Shown here piece by piece: positions 31,147 to 39,910 of a stretch of DNA of 64,000 bases. The position numbers were made by a program, and so were the translations under genes. Under the pieces are notes generated by a model, which was not told where the DNA came from, ran no database searches, and worked only from the letters and a program-made list of their open reading frames with translations. The DNA is taken from assembly GCF_963678635.1 (NCBI RefSeq), contig NC_087069.1:186001-250000 (forward strand), in the 5' to 3' direction. Numbering within the stretch: position 1 is the first letter of the stretch; every line of letters begins with the position of its first letter. The DNA is from Symsagittifera roscoffensis (taxonomy: Eukaryota > Xenacoelomorpha > Acoela > Convolutidae).

Positions 31147-31576
31147 CCCCTAACCCTAACCCTAACCCTAACCCTAACCCTAACCCTAACCCTAACCCTA
31201 ACCCTAACCCTAACCCTAACCCTAACCCTAACCCTAACCCTAACCCTAACCCTAACCCTAACCCTAACCCTAACCCTAACCCTAACCCTAACCCTAACCT
31301 AACCCTAACCCTAACCCTAACCCTAACCCTAACCCTAACCCTAACCCTAACCCTAACCCTAACCCTAACCCTAACCCTAACCCTAACCCTAACCCTAACC
31401 CTAACCCTAACCCTAACCCTAACCCTAACCCTAACCCTAACCCTAACCCTAACCCTAACCCTAACCCTAACCCTAACCCTAACCCTAACCCTAACCCTAA
31501 CCCTAACCCTAACCCTAACCCTAACCCTAACCCTAACCCTAACCCTAACCCTAACCCTAACCCTAACCCTAACCCT
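31147..31576. repeat. Telomeric repeat array (CCCTAA)n
   Basis: About 71 units of CCCTAA, perfect except one 5-base unit CCTAA at 31,298-31,302. The array begins at the first base after the gap and ends abruptly in unique sequence (CCCTCCAAAAGCGG). C-rich repeats on the plus strand at the left of a contig is the orientation of a chromosome's left telomere. Arg-Val or Leu-Gly polypeptides predicted across it are artefacts. Confidence 0.97.
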
Positions 31577-31900
31577 CCAAAAGCGGCCAAGGGGTTCACT
31601 GCTCGACAACACATCAAAGTTAGAGACACTCCTCAGCTGCTCCGGTTTCGGCTCGGAGTCCGAGTCCCTGAAGGGCAGCACGGTCTCAACCTCAATTTCG
31701 TCCGAGATATTTGCCTCCTCATCCTCGCCTGTCGTTTTTTTTCGCCAGAGAAACCTTAAGGAGGTAAAACATGATTGATATGGAGGAAGAATTCGATGTC
31801 CTTTGAGGTTTACATTGGGAAGGTTCAAGTTAGTGGTCAAAGGTGGAAAGGAAAGGAGTGGTTGTTCATATGGCACGAGTCTTAAGTAGTTTAACAATAA
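31577..31900 (-). pseudogene. Acidic coding-like segment abutting the telomere, possibly SUZ12/VEFS-like
   Basis: On the minus strand a frame from about 31,897 into the telomere array reads RKKTTGEDEEANISDEIEVE, then LPFRDSDSEPKPEQLRSVSN, then LSSSEPLGRFW, at which point the telomeric repeat begins. The DSDSEPxPEQLR stretch loosely resembles the acidic lead-in to the VEFS box of SUZ12. With the zinc-finger segment just upstream, a truncated SUZ12-like gene is a guess. An acceptor-like AG precedes it near 31,890. Confidence 0.3.
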
Positions 31901-31923
31901 ACAAGGTCAAAAGCAATAGTTAC

Positions 31924-32160
31924 CAGTGTAAAAACCGATTGAGGGGCTCCAAATTCTGCCAACAGAAGGGGCACTTTGGATGAAACTCATCCGCCGCCTT
32001 TCGTCAGCAAACGAAGCGCAGCTTATGTGACACTTCTCCAACGTGGATCTGATATAAGAGTCTCTCTTCTTCACAACAGATCGGCCTCAGTTCTTGAGTT
32101 TCCTTAACAGGAGCGATTTCTGAAACTTCATTTAAGGGTAATGAGGATCCCATGTTTTCT
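31924..32160 (-). pseudogene. Zinc-finger exon candidate (C-x2-C ... H)
   Basis: One minus-strand frame reads MGSSLPLNEVSEIAPVKETQ, then GEVSHKLRFVC, an in-frame TGA (32,004-32,006), then FHPKCPFCWQNLEPLNRFLH with CPFC at 31,962-31,973. It stops at a good donor, CACTG|GTAACT (exon end 31,924). CPxC followed by about 11 residues and His resembles the SUZ12 C2H2 finger, but the final His would be in a missing exon. The TGA means a pseudogene, a mis-modelled exon or a base error. It is on the same strand as, and 3' of, the JmjC exons. Confidence 0.35.
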
Positions 32161-32332
32161 ACCATGTTTTCAGTTAGTTACTCAGATTGCATGATAAATA
32201 TTAGGATTACAAATTTCAATTGATAGAAAAAACTGTTTCAAAGTATCAATTAATAAATCGACACATTTTGTACATATTTGTTGAAAAAACGGTACATAAG
32301 AAATAATATTCTGATGAGGTATCAGAAAGTCT

Positions 32333-32466
32333 TCAGGTCTTTTTGACTGATATTGGGGCGGGCAATGTTCCCCTTGGCAATGCTCCGCATGGCCCACAAT
32401 AGTGTTGGAAACGACTCTTCATATCTTCTTTATTCGCCAGCTTTTCCTTAGTTGTTGTCTTGAAAC
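32333..32466 (-). CDS. Candidate terminal exon, Lys-rich with CGPCG motif
   Basis: After an acceptor TTTTTAG|GTTTC (exon start 32,466) a minus-strand frame reads FKTTTKEKLANKEDMKSRFQ and HYCGPCGALPRGTLPAP, ending at TGA 32,333-32,335. It lies 3' of the JmjC exons on the same strand and could be their last exon. The intron phase with the preceding exon is not established. I recognise no domain. Confidence 0.3.
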
Positions 32467-32689
32467 CTAAAAATATCAAAGTTTAGCACGCGAAATTAGG
32501 CTGAGTGATGGTCATTTTTTGGGATGAATTAAGCATTTCAGTATACGGAATGACAAAACTCATTTCTTGGGATCGATTGATTAACTCAGTATATGAGAAT
32601 ATTTTGTCTGCAATTTTTGGAATACGGAAGTGAGTACTCCAGTATCTGGGATGAAGTTCTGCAAAAAATAATTAAGCAAATTATCCTGG

Positions 32690-32784
32690 CAAGGTGGTTA
32701 TCGAAAGCTTTGCCGTGCGCCCTCAGATTTCTGCAGGCCTCCTCCAGGTTTTCAAATTCTTGCGGCGCTATCGTGTCTCTGGGG
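32690..32784 (-). CDS. Candidate exon following the JmjC exon
   Basis: Acceptor TTTTATAG|CCCC gives an exon start at 32,784, with one base completing a codon. That phase fits the preceding exon, whose donor TGTG|GTTACT leaves two bases. The frame reads RDTIAPQEFENLEEACRNLR then AHGKAFDNH. The 3' border is unclear because no GT donor follows directly. In KDM2/KDM7 proteins a helical segment follows the JmjC domain, which this could be. Confidence 0.4.
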
Positions 32785-32854
32785 CTATAAAACTATCTTT
32801 CTCCATTTTTAGTTATTTCGACAAAAATATATCAGTTTAGTCTTTGATAGTAAC

Positions 32855-33213
32855 CACAGATGCACCATAAGCTCATTCAGACTCATTATCAGAAAAGCAG
32901 GGTAGCAGCTGCTGAAGGATTCTTGGTCTTTCCGCTCGTGTCGGAAAACTCTGATAGCCGTCAGCAGGTAACAATGATGGATGAAATTGACACCCAGATC
33001 TACTGACTCTGAGTGCATTTCAACCGTGTGTATCATGCCAGCTGGCAAAACGAGGGCTGGCACTAGGTCAGAACAGTTTTCTGACAACTTCCAGCATCAC
33101 AGCGAGGTTCATCCCTATGAAACATCAATTTAAAACCCAGAGATTGCTGCATCAGATAATCCTGGAACATCAGCGTGTTGTTGACCGACTGTGCCATAAA
33201 ATAAAATGTTTTG
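32855..33213 (-). pseudogene. JmjC domain exon (C-terminal half), one frameshift
   Basis: Starts after AAG at about 33,214 with KTFYFMAQSVNNTLMFQDYL, matching the JmjC strand that carries the 2-oxoglutarate-binding Lys (33,210-33,212), then CDAGSCQKTVL. A stop at 33,063-33,065 is met unless one base is shifted. The other frame then reads LVLPAGMIHTVEMHSESVDL and GVNFIHHCYLL, where the His of MIHTV (33,028-33,030) sits at the third metal-ligand position of KDM2/KDM7-type JmjC domains. The alignment is continuous across the shift, so this is a base error or a recent lesion rather than an intron. Exon end TGTG|GTTACT at 32,855. Confidence 0.65.
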
Positions 33214-33290
33214 CTTCTCAAATAAAAAAGTACTAAATGAACAGATTTCTAAATTTCATTGAAAAAATTGTGCACCAAACTTTGCTTAAC

Positions 33291-33449
33291 CTTTCACTAA
33301 AATGTACCTTACATATGTACCGGAGACATCCTGGTGAAATTGTGTTACTGCATCAGCCTGCGATAACAGCAGGTAGCTTGACTCCTCCGTCGATACTTCT
33401 GTCGTCTCCAACTTCCTTTTATGTAAGTGTCCCAACGAAACATCCTGGA
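33291..33449 (-). CDS. JmjC domain exon (N-terminal half, HxD motif)
   Basis: The minus-strand frame reads DVSLGHLHKRKLETTEVS, then YLLLSQADAVTQFHQDVSGT and YVRYILVKG. H-Q-D at 33,328-33,336 is the Fe(II)-binding HxD of JmjC oxygenases, and the preceding Thr and following G-T and Y-x-L-x-K-G fit KDM2/KDM7-type domains. These proteins demethylate histone lysines using 2-oxoglutarate and oxygen. A possible acceptor (TTTTTCCAG) lies at about 33,450 and donors at ATAT|GTAAGG or AAAG|GTTAAG. Which is used is unclear, because the phase of the next exon best fits AAG|GTACAT. Confidence 0.65.
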
Positions 33450-33634
33450 AAAATTCGTAGCGGCCGATCATGATGTTCCAGAACATTGGAGGCATTAATC
33501 GGAACAAAATTTGGACAAAAGCTGGCTCAAATGATCGTATACCTTCGTAGGATTGAATACAAACGTGAGGTTAAACTTATTGGAAAATTGACTACTCGGT
33601 GACTAGGAATCTAAATACGTTACAAACTGATTAC

Positions 33635-33761
33635 CTTTTCCTTTAAACTGTAACGTCTAGTTCTGAGTTCCTCGGGGTATTCCTTTAAAATTTCGACATT
33701 TAAATCGTCCCCATTCATTCGGATGTCAAAATGGCAATTATCCGCAGGCCCTGTTAGTTGG
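33635..33761 (-). CDS. Candidate exon upstream of the JmjC exons
   Basis: 127 bp bounded by acceptor TTTTAAAAG|C (33,761) and donor GAAAAG|GTAATC (33,635). The frame reads LTGPADNCHFDIRMNGDDLN and VEILKEYPEELRTRRYSLKE without stops. Splice signals at both ends and 42 open codons support an exon, probably of the same minus-strand gene. I recognise no named domain; JmjC proteins have a variable segment here. Confidence 0.5.
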
Positions 33762-34139
33762 CTTTTAAAACAACTTGATGGATTTAGCCGATGGAACTAA
33801 CAAGGCTCCTTGTTGACCAATAAACCAGTCTGACTGGATTCAGTTGACAAGATCAACCGCAGGCACGCACTGTATTAGACTTGAGGCAGGCATGATCTTA
33901 ACAAAATACCGGAAAAAGATTATCGAAAAATAAATATAACGACTTTGAGCTAATTTTAGGATCAGAGGCATACTTGCGAAAGTCTCTCTCTTAGTTCGCC
34001 ATAATCAGTTGGAGGTAACACATCAATCTGACCGGCACGCGCGCTAAAAAACCTGCCTGAAACCACGGGAAAACTCTGTGGTTTTTTACAAGGGCTTCTG
34101 GTTTCTATATCCGCACCAGAAGAACTGGTTGATCTGTCC

Positions 34140-34626
34140 TCAGATCTGCGTCAACCAGAAGAAGTGGCGAAATGGAGACTGGTAGAGGAATGGGCGAAGT
34201 GAACACATTCCATTCAGTACCTCGGGAAGTGGTACCATCCTTATTGGCGCAGCTGACGCACCGATCGGCAACTGGCCGATGACTCCCGATTTATGTTCAT
34301 TGATAGTACTTTTCCTTTTTGGAGCAGTTATAGTAGTACCAAAAGTACCTGGAGCAATGCCCTTGGAGACTTGATTGCTCATTTGGTTCCTGCTTGCGCC
34401 AGGAAGTCGTCACATCAAGCCAATTTATGCACGGCTCATGTTTGTTCCAGGAGGTCTTCTTGCTCGTGGTCTTGGTCTTGGTCGTCTTTCTGCTGGTTCC
34501 CAGCGCATTTTTTACGGTAGTCCGTCTAGTCGTCTGCCTCGTCGTCGTTGTCGTGATACAGTCTAGTTGCGCGGATGCGAAATGCTTGTTTGGCTTAGTG
34601 CTAGAACATTTTGAATATGAAATCAA
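34140..34626 (-). CDS. Uncertain ORFs, Thr/Lys-rich
   Basis: Two overlapping minus-strand frames are open: 34,297-34,626 (RQTTRRTTVKNALGTSRKTT, then KTSWNKHEPCINWLD) and 34,140-34,382 (GIAPGTFGTTITAPKRKSTI). Their position, upstream of the JmjC exons on the same strand, would suit an N-terminal region. Composition is low-complexity and I recognise no domain. The plus strand is also open here, so coding is not established. Confidence 0.25.
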
Positions 34627-34713
34627 AAAACCCAGAGATCGATGGGTTCGTCTCTTTTTTTAAAAGCACACATCTTCACACGCTCTGATCATTGCCGATT
34701 TCATCCTCGCAGA

Positions 34714-35052
34714 TCAAATTTGCCCTGCTATGCTTCGCTCTGAATGGTAACTGGCACCCCTCATAAGTGTCCCGCACAAATTTATGATTTTCCTAGTGGG
34801 AGAGAGCAGCTTTCGTTTGAGCCGAGATGTTCGATTGGCTTTTATCCTCTCCCAGCATCCAGGCGACAACACATGCTTTGCATTTTTGTAGGAGTTGCTG
34901 AGGCCCTCAGTGCCAAAGAACATGCAAGTCAGTTTTCTCAGTTTCGCATCCCTCTTCTGGCATCGCTTTTCAGCAAAAAGATGGATCATGTTGTTTTTTG
35001 GAAAAACTTGAAAGTCGCATTCTGAAACGAAAAGAGAAACAAGATCAGTCAA
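34714..35052 (-). CDS. Uncharacterised 112-codon ORF
   Basis: An open minus-strand frame with GC above its surroundings, reading KRCQKRDAKLRKLTCMFFGT, then LSPGCWERIKANRTSRLKRK and INLCGTLMRGASYHSERS, ending in TGA or TAA at 34,714. It is basic, with several Cys, and has no family I recognise. It could be an exon of the JmjC gene or a separate small gene, and evidence for expression is absent. Confidence 0.25.
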   Translation of the reverse strand: MTDLVSLFVSECDFQVFPKNNMIHLFAEKRCQKRDAKLRKLTCMFFGTEGLSNSYKNAKHVLSPGCWERIKANRTSRLKRKLLSPTRKIINLCGTLMRGASYHSERSIAGQI

Positions 35053-35059
35053 GGATTAA

Positions 35060-36486
35060 AGTTTGGACTACTACAAATTTTTTTCACATCATCGATTTTG
35101 TTACAAAAAAGGGTATGCAGACTATAGTTAGGCTCAGATACGTTAGCCCTCCTTACAGCATAAAAATGATTCATATGTGAGGTGGGGCAACAGGAGAAAG
35201 CCAATCAATTTTTAGTGTAATTCGCAAATTCGTAAGCACTATCTTATATCTTTTTAATGGAATCCAGGATCAAATCTTGTGGAATCTTTACCACATTAAT
35301 TTTGTGAATACACCCTTTAGGATATAGAACCGTACCTCAATAACGAAATGCAAACCACGACTGTGAAATGCGAGCCTTAATTTTTTTTATGGTATAGTTT
35401 TTAAGAAAAAACGTGTCCACAATAAATTTGATGCATGTCGTCTTTGTTGTTTTGAAAACAACTTGCAGCTCGGAGGATTTAATCCAGCGACCTCTGCTTT
35501 GGTAGACATAATCATTTTTAGACTACCGGACCCGCTAGGATTCTTAGATAAACTGAAAGCTAAGCACAAAAGAAAGAAGTCGTCCTTTGCAAGTACTCAG
35601 TTTTAAGAGTTTATCTGAGATACAAAACCATTTTTATTACGCTTGAAAACGTTTTTTGCCCATTTGATGAAAACGTGAGACTTGAAAAACGTTAAGCATA
35701 ATGATAAACTTACTTCTGCACCCGAAGCCAGTCATATATCGGATTGATCGGTATTAGATAAACGAAATCAGTTCGAAAATACAATCAAATTAGATCTGAA
35801 AAAAACTTAAAACTTTTTTTGATATGTAGAAGCAACCGCGGAATGAATCCTCCTCCTAAGTTTCCTGCCATAGAGCTCCTTTTAGAGATTTTATTTTACT
35901 AACTGTAGAGCATACAATAATGGTTTTAATTAAAATTATTGTATCTTTTCATCCGCAGTTTTTCAACATACAAATTAATTTTCACGATATAATGATTTAA
36001 ATTAAAGCGCTAAGTGGGATATTCGCTACAAGGTATCATAAAGGAGAGAACATCACATGATCAAAAATAACTTTATGGTAGTTGAGTTAAACAGGGTAGT
36101 TCAACAGTTATTGACCTCCTCGGATTAACATAATTAACCATTTGAGAGGTCTATGATAATCACGGGTTATGAAAAAAAATACTTGATAATCATTTAATCA
36201 CAATCAAGAGACAATTAGCGACTTTTTTGTTGACGGCTTAAAAGAGCTTCGAAACAGTTCTGGATCTGAGGTGACTATGATGTCTACCTACTGGCTATGA
36301 AGCTTAAACCAAGTTTGGCCATGTCGATTAGGCCAAGTTAAAAATCACACCATGATCAAAAATTAGTTTTCCGAATAAGTAAATTGGTAATTCCACGGAT
36401 GTGGATAACTCAAATAACACCCTCTATTCATTCATCAGTGCTTCTTTTTCGAAGTCAGTTTGAAAATCTTTTAAAACCATTCATTA
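35060..36486. other. No gene recognised
   Basis: AT-rich, with only short ORFs on either strand and no repeat or RNA signature seen. Confidence 0.5.
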
Positions 36487-37005
36487 TTGCATTTTTTTTT
36501 TAATCAGTTTCCGACACGAATAGTGACAAAAATCAATATTGGCTTACGACTCGACGTACCGACCGACAAACCGACACGAACCGATCTACGAATTGACAGA
36601 CAAATAACCGATATACGAAGTGGGACGCACAAAGCGACGCTAACGAATCGACATACAAATGGACGACTCGCCCGATACGAAAAACTACTCTACGATGACC
36701 GAGAAAAGTCTGAAGCAAAAATACGGAATCGCACTTCGATAGCATCAGATAACGATAGAAAAAATGTAGAGGCCAAAGTTCTTGACGAATTGTCAAGAAA
36801 TTAATTGGCAAACAAATATCGAACAGTGCAAAGACTAGTTTCAGAAAAGCTCAAGGGAACTACATTGGAAGTTGATGATGTTGTACGAAAAACAGCGAAA
36901 CCAGGGCGACGCAGTCATTTAATTGCAGAAGCAGCAGGAATCATACAGATGTTAATTCTTCGGGGCTCCAACGAAATACTGCAGAACGAAAAAGGAGGAA
37001 CCTGA
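36487..37005 (+). pseudogene. Charged decayed ORF of unknown family
   Basis: Plus-strand frame open from 36,487, interrupted by one TAA (36,802-36,804) and continuing in the same frame to 37,005. It is Arg/Lys/Asp/Thr-rich: PTRTDLRIDRQITDIRSGTH, then VRKTAKPGRRSHLIAEAAGI. The first part is built on an underlying CGAC-rich near-repeat in the DNA (ACCGACC, CGACACG, CGACATAC), so openness may reflect composition. No domain is recognised. Confidence 0.3.
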
Positions 37006-37138
37006 TCAAGTTTCTCTTCTCAGAAACAATGCTACCCGAGAACGCATCCATTAGTGTGATAAACCATCAGAACAGATCGACACCACCCTTAGAACATTTA
37101 GAAACTCATCAGTTGTAGAAACCTCATCAAGAAATCTG

Positions 37139-37221
37139 ATATCAACAACGTTACAGTTATCAACAACGTAACAGTAATCAACAACTCCGATATCAACAAC
37201 GTAACAGTAACCAACAGTAAC
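37139..37221. repeat. ~18-bp imperfect tandem repeat (ATCAACAACGTAACAGTA)n
   Basis: Four to five units of ATCAACAACG(T)(T/A)ACAGT(A/T), one shortened to ATCAACAACTCCGAT. Confidence 0.75.
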
Positions 37222-37312
37222 CTCACAACTCTTAGTTCTTCTAGCACACTCAGAACCATCAAGATGTAAAGCAACCGCAACCTTATACAGGCACCACCAT
37301 ATTCCATTTCCG

Positions 37313-37678
37313 TTGCATGTGATTTATCGCACGACTACTCGGAAGAAGGCACTGGCGACACTCGATCATTGGCGCAAACAAAAAGGAACCAAACGAAGTT
37401 GGCATCAAGTTCTGGTTTATGTTCGATGCCATAGAATTAGCTTCCCAGGACTGAAGGAGGTAGCTGAAAAGGACTCCCAGAGAATAAAACGCAATAAAGG
37501 TGGTCGCAAAAAGTGTACATTTACTTTTTTGACCCGTTTTTTGATTACTCGCTTAATTAGGAAACGGGGATCTTGTGTAGATTTTAAGTACGAGTTAGCT
37601 AAGGCGACAAAACTGGATAAGTTGAAAACATTGTCAACAGTTTTCGATCTCAACTTGAAATTACAAGCTTCAATTTAA
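37313..37678 (+). CDS. Uncharacterised 121-codon Lys/Arg-rich ORF
   Basis: Plus-strand open frame reading TTRKKALATLDHWRKQKGTK, then KDSQRIKRNKGGRKKCTFTF and TKLDKLKTLSTVFDLNLKLQ. It is highly basic in the middle and starts at GTG or an upstream exon rather than a good ATG. The opposite strand is also open for 78 codons. It follows the charged ORF and the tandem repeat above on the same strand, perhaps the same decayed element. No family is recognised. Confidence 0.25.
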   Translation: MHVIYRTTTRKKALATLDHWRKQKGTKRSWHQVLVYVRCHRISFPGLKEVAEKDSQRIKRNKGGRKKCTFTFLTRFLITRLIRKRGSCVDFKYELAKATKLDKLKTLSTVFDLNLKLQASI

Positions 37679-37679
37679 T

Positions 37680-38389
37680 CGTTACTTCTCCTAGACATGT
37701 TCTTCGAGCAACCGCAGAAATAGTGGCGCTTTTGCAACATTTTGTTGGCCCGAGAAAACTTTTTCTGGATTTAGAAATGATCTGGTGACTTTTTGCAACT
37801 TAGCAGTTCCGTTTGAAAACAAGGGAGCTTCAAGGATTACGCGTGGATATCTGGGGAGACAGCTAGGAGATTGGTGGTGTGGAGGTTACCAGACTCGCGT
37901 TCGGGCTGCTCGATGTCGACATTAGTGTAGAGTCGACTCTCAGCATTTTCTGTTTCGCAGGTTTGTCAATTTTGTTTTAGATACTTTATATTTTATTTAC
38001 TTTTGAAAAAAAATTCAGAATTCTTGGTCTCGGCATCGATTATATGTTATATAGTCAGTATGGATGTTTTTGTTTGCTCTATAACTAAATTTGGCCCTTT
38101 TGCTCAATGCAGTACTTTATGTTCCATAAGATATTATTTGTCAATGAAGCAGAGCCCAAAATATTTTTGCGGACGGACAAAATACAGTGGGGAGTTTGGT
38201 AGCAGATAGTCGATCACTATGAATGGAATCCACAACCAAAGTTTAAAACACTGAGAACTAAAATTTATAATTGTTGCCCTTTGATTAATTTCATCAGCAT
38301 TTAAAATGATCCTATTTTTGTTTTGCTAGAGGCATATCATATGCAAACAAGTAAATGATTAAATTAAAGCTGCTAGTTTTGATTATTTT
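37680..38389. other. No gene recognised
   Basis: AT-rich flank before the tandem array, with only short ORFs. Confidence 0.5.
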
Positions 38390-39734
38390 TCTGTCGGGTT
38401 TATGGAACCTTCCCCGGAGCTGCTCTCATCCAATTCCTCTGAAATGTCGAATTTACTTGAAACTACAAAACAGGGAGCTATATTTAGGTGATCCTTCTGA
38501 GTTGATAATGAGTAACTGAGTTACTCTAAAAAAAAGGTCGTTATACAGTGCGGGCCTTGCTGGATTTTTAATGCAAACCAGTGAAACAAAGCTGAATAAG
38601 TACATTTACCAGGTTAGCAAAAATATTAAATTTAAAGAAAAATTCTAGATTCTTAAAATGTGATTGAACATTGCAGACTTGGGAACTTTCTTCAAATTAA
38701 ACAGAAGCACTGGTACAGTATATCAGACAAGTTACGTATTCTTGTGTTTAGCAATCCAATTCCTACACAAAAATTTGGTTTGGCCTCTACGCGTTAAGCT
38801 AAATAAAAAGAAATTAACTGCATCAATTCAAGGAAGCTGCAGGGTGTGTGCTGAAGCCGAGCAGGGTCCAGGTCGTTGAATACTTCCATGTGCGCAGAAT
38901 GAGTGAAATTATTGTGAATAGCCGCATTTGGTTTCACGGAATTCCAGGAGGGATGCTTCAGGAATGGAAGCCTCTCTTTCCTATAATTGAGAGCAAGCGG
39001 TCCGACGTTGTTGTTGTTGTTTTCCATTTGGTAGGCAACAATAATTACAAGCACCCGAAGCGACGTCGAAACCCGGCTGCGGATGTGGCCCCACTGGCCT
39101 TTGAATTCGTGAAGATCTGAAATGAAGAAGAAACTGTTTCCTCCTGTCTGCCATAATATAGTGAAATTCGCTTGCAGGTCATCAAACTGGATGCGACAAG
39201 CTGTATCATTGTCTAAAATCGCAATTTCTATTGCATTGACTACCATATGATTTACCGCATGCGTTAGATTGTGTCTATGCATCACCTAGAGGGTACATCT
39301 TCCTTGAGGTTAAAAGTTTTTTCGTTGTAGAAACAGTTAGTTATTAATAAAACATTTGGCAACTGATTTGTTTTTTTTATTGATAATTTGAGGTATTGAA
39401 GCATGAGATTTGCAGCCATGGGTCAAAAAATAACCCTATCGTTTGCAGATTAATTTTTTGTTTTGCATTAGCATGGAGTTTTTCGGACATGAGCTTTGCA
39501 GTAGTGGCTCCAAAAGAAATGCTGGTAATTGCAGATCTTTTTTTTGTATGAAACAAAATAAAGTTTTATTTATGCTTTGGTTTGCTCGAAGAACGTTACC
39601 GATGGAGCTGGAGTTTAGTTTCGAGCTAATTTGCGAAAGTGAAATTTTTTTAATTGATTACATTCTGCAGTAATGTTGTAAGGTTCTAGAACATCATTTT
39701 TCGTGCAAAGCCTAGAAAATACGAGTGCTCAAAA

Positions 39735-39910
39735 ACTCGAACATATATTCTCATCAACTAGAAGTTGGCGGCAATTCCTGTAAGAAAAGCCGAGCGGAAC
39801 ACTCTGTCCTCAGTTTCTCGGGAGTTTGGCGTGCTTGAGCCGAGCCTCCGTAAATTGTGCAATCGCGATTATCTGCAACCGAAGAAATGGCATGGGTCAA
39901 GATGAGTTTT
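39735..39910 (+). pseudogene. psq/pogo-like HTH remnant, array unit 1
   Basis: Plus-strand frame reading KCSK-like CSKTRTYI, then an in-frame stop, then VRKAERNTLSSVSREFGVLE and PSLRKL. The NTLSxVSREFGVxxxSLRK pattern is that of a helix-turn-helix of the psq/pogo (Tigger, CENP-B-like) type, used by transposases to bind DNA. Equivalent decayed frames occur in every unit (about 41,300, 42,830, 44,670, 46,320 and 47,140). No DDE catalytic part was seen in the unit. Confidence 0.4.

Noticed and set aside
30828-31897. Long ORFs through the gap and telomere (Arg-Val, Leu-Gly, Pro-Asn repeats)
   Set aside because: They come from N bases and the 6-bp repeat, which is open in several frames on both strands.
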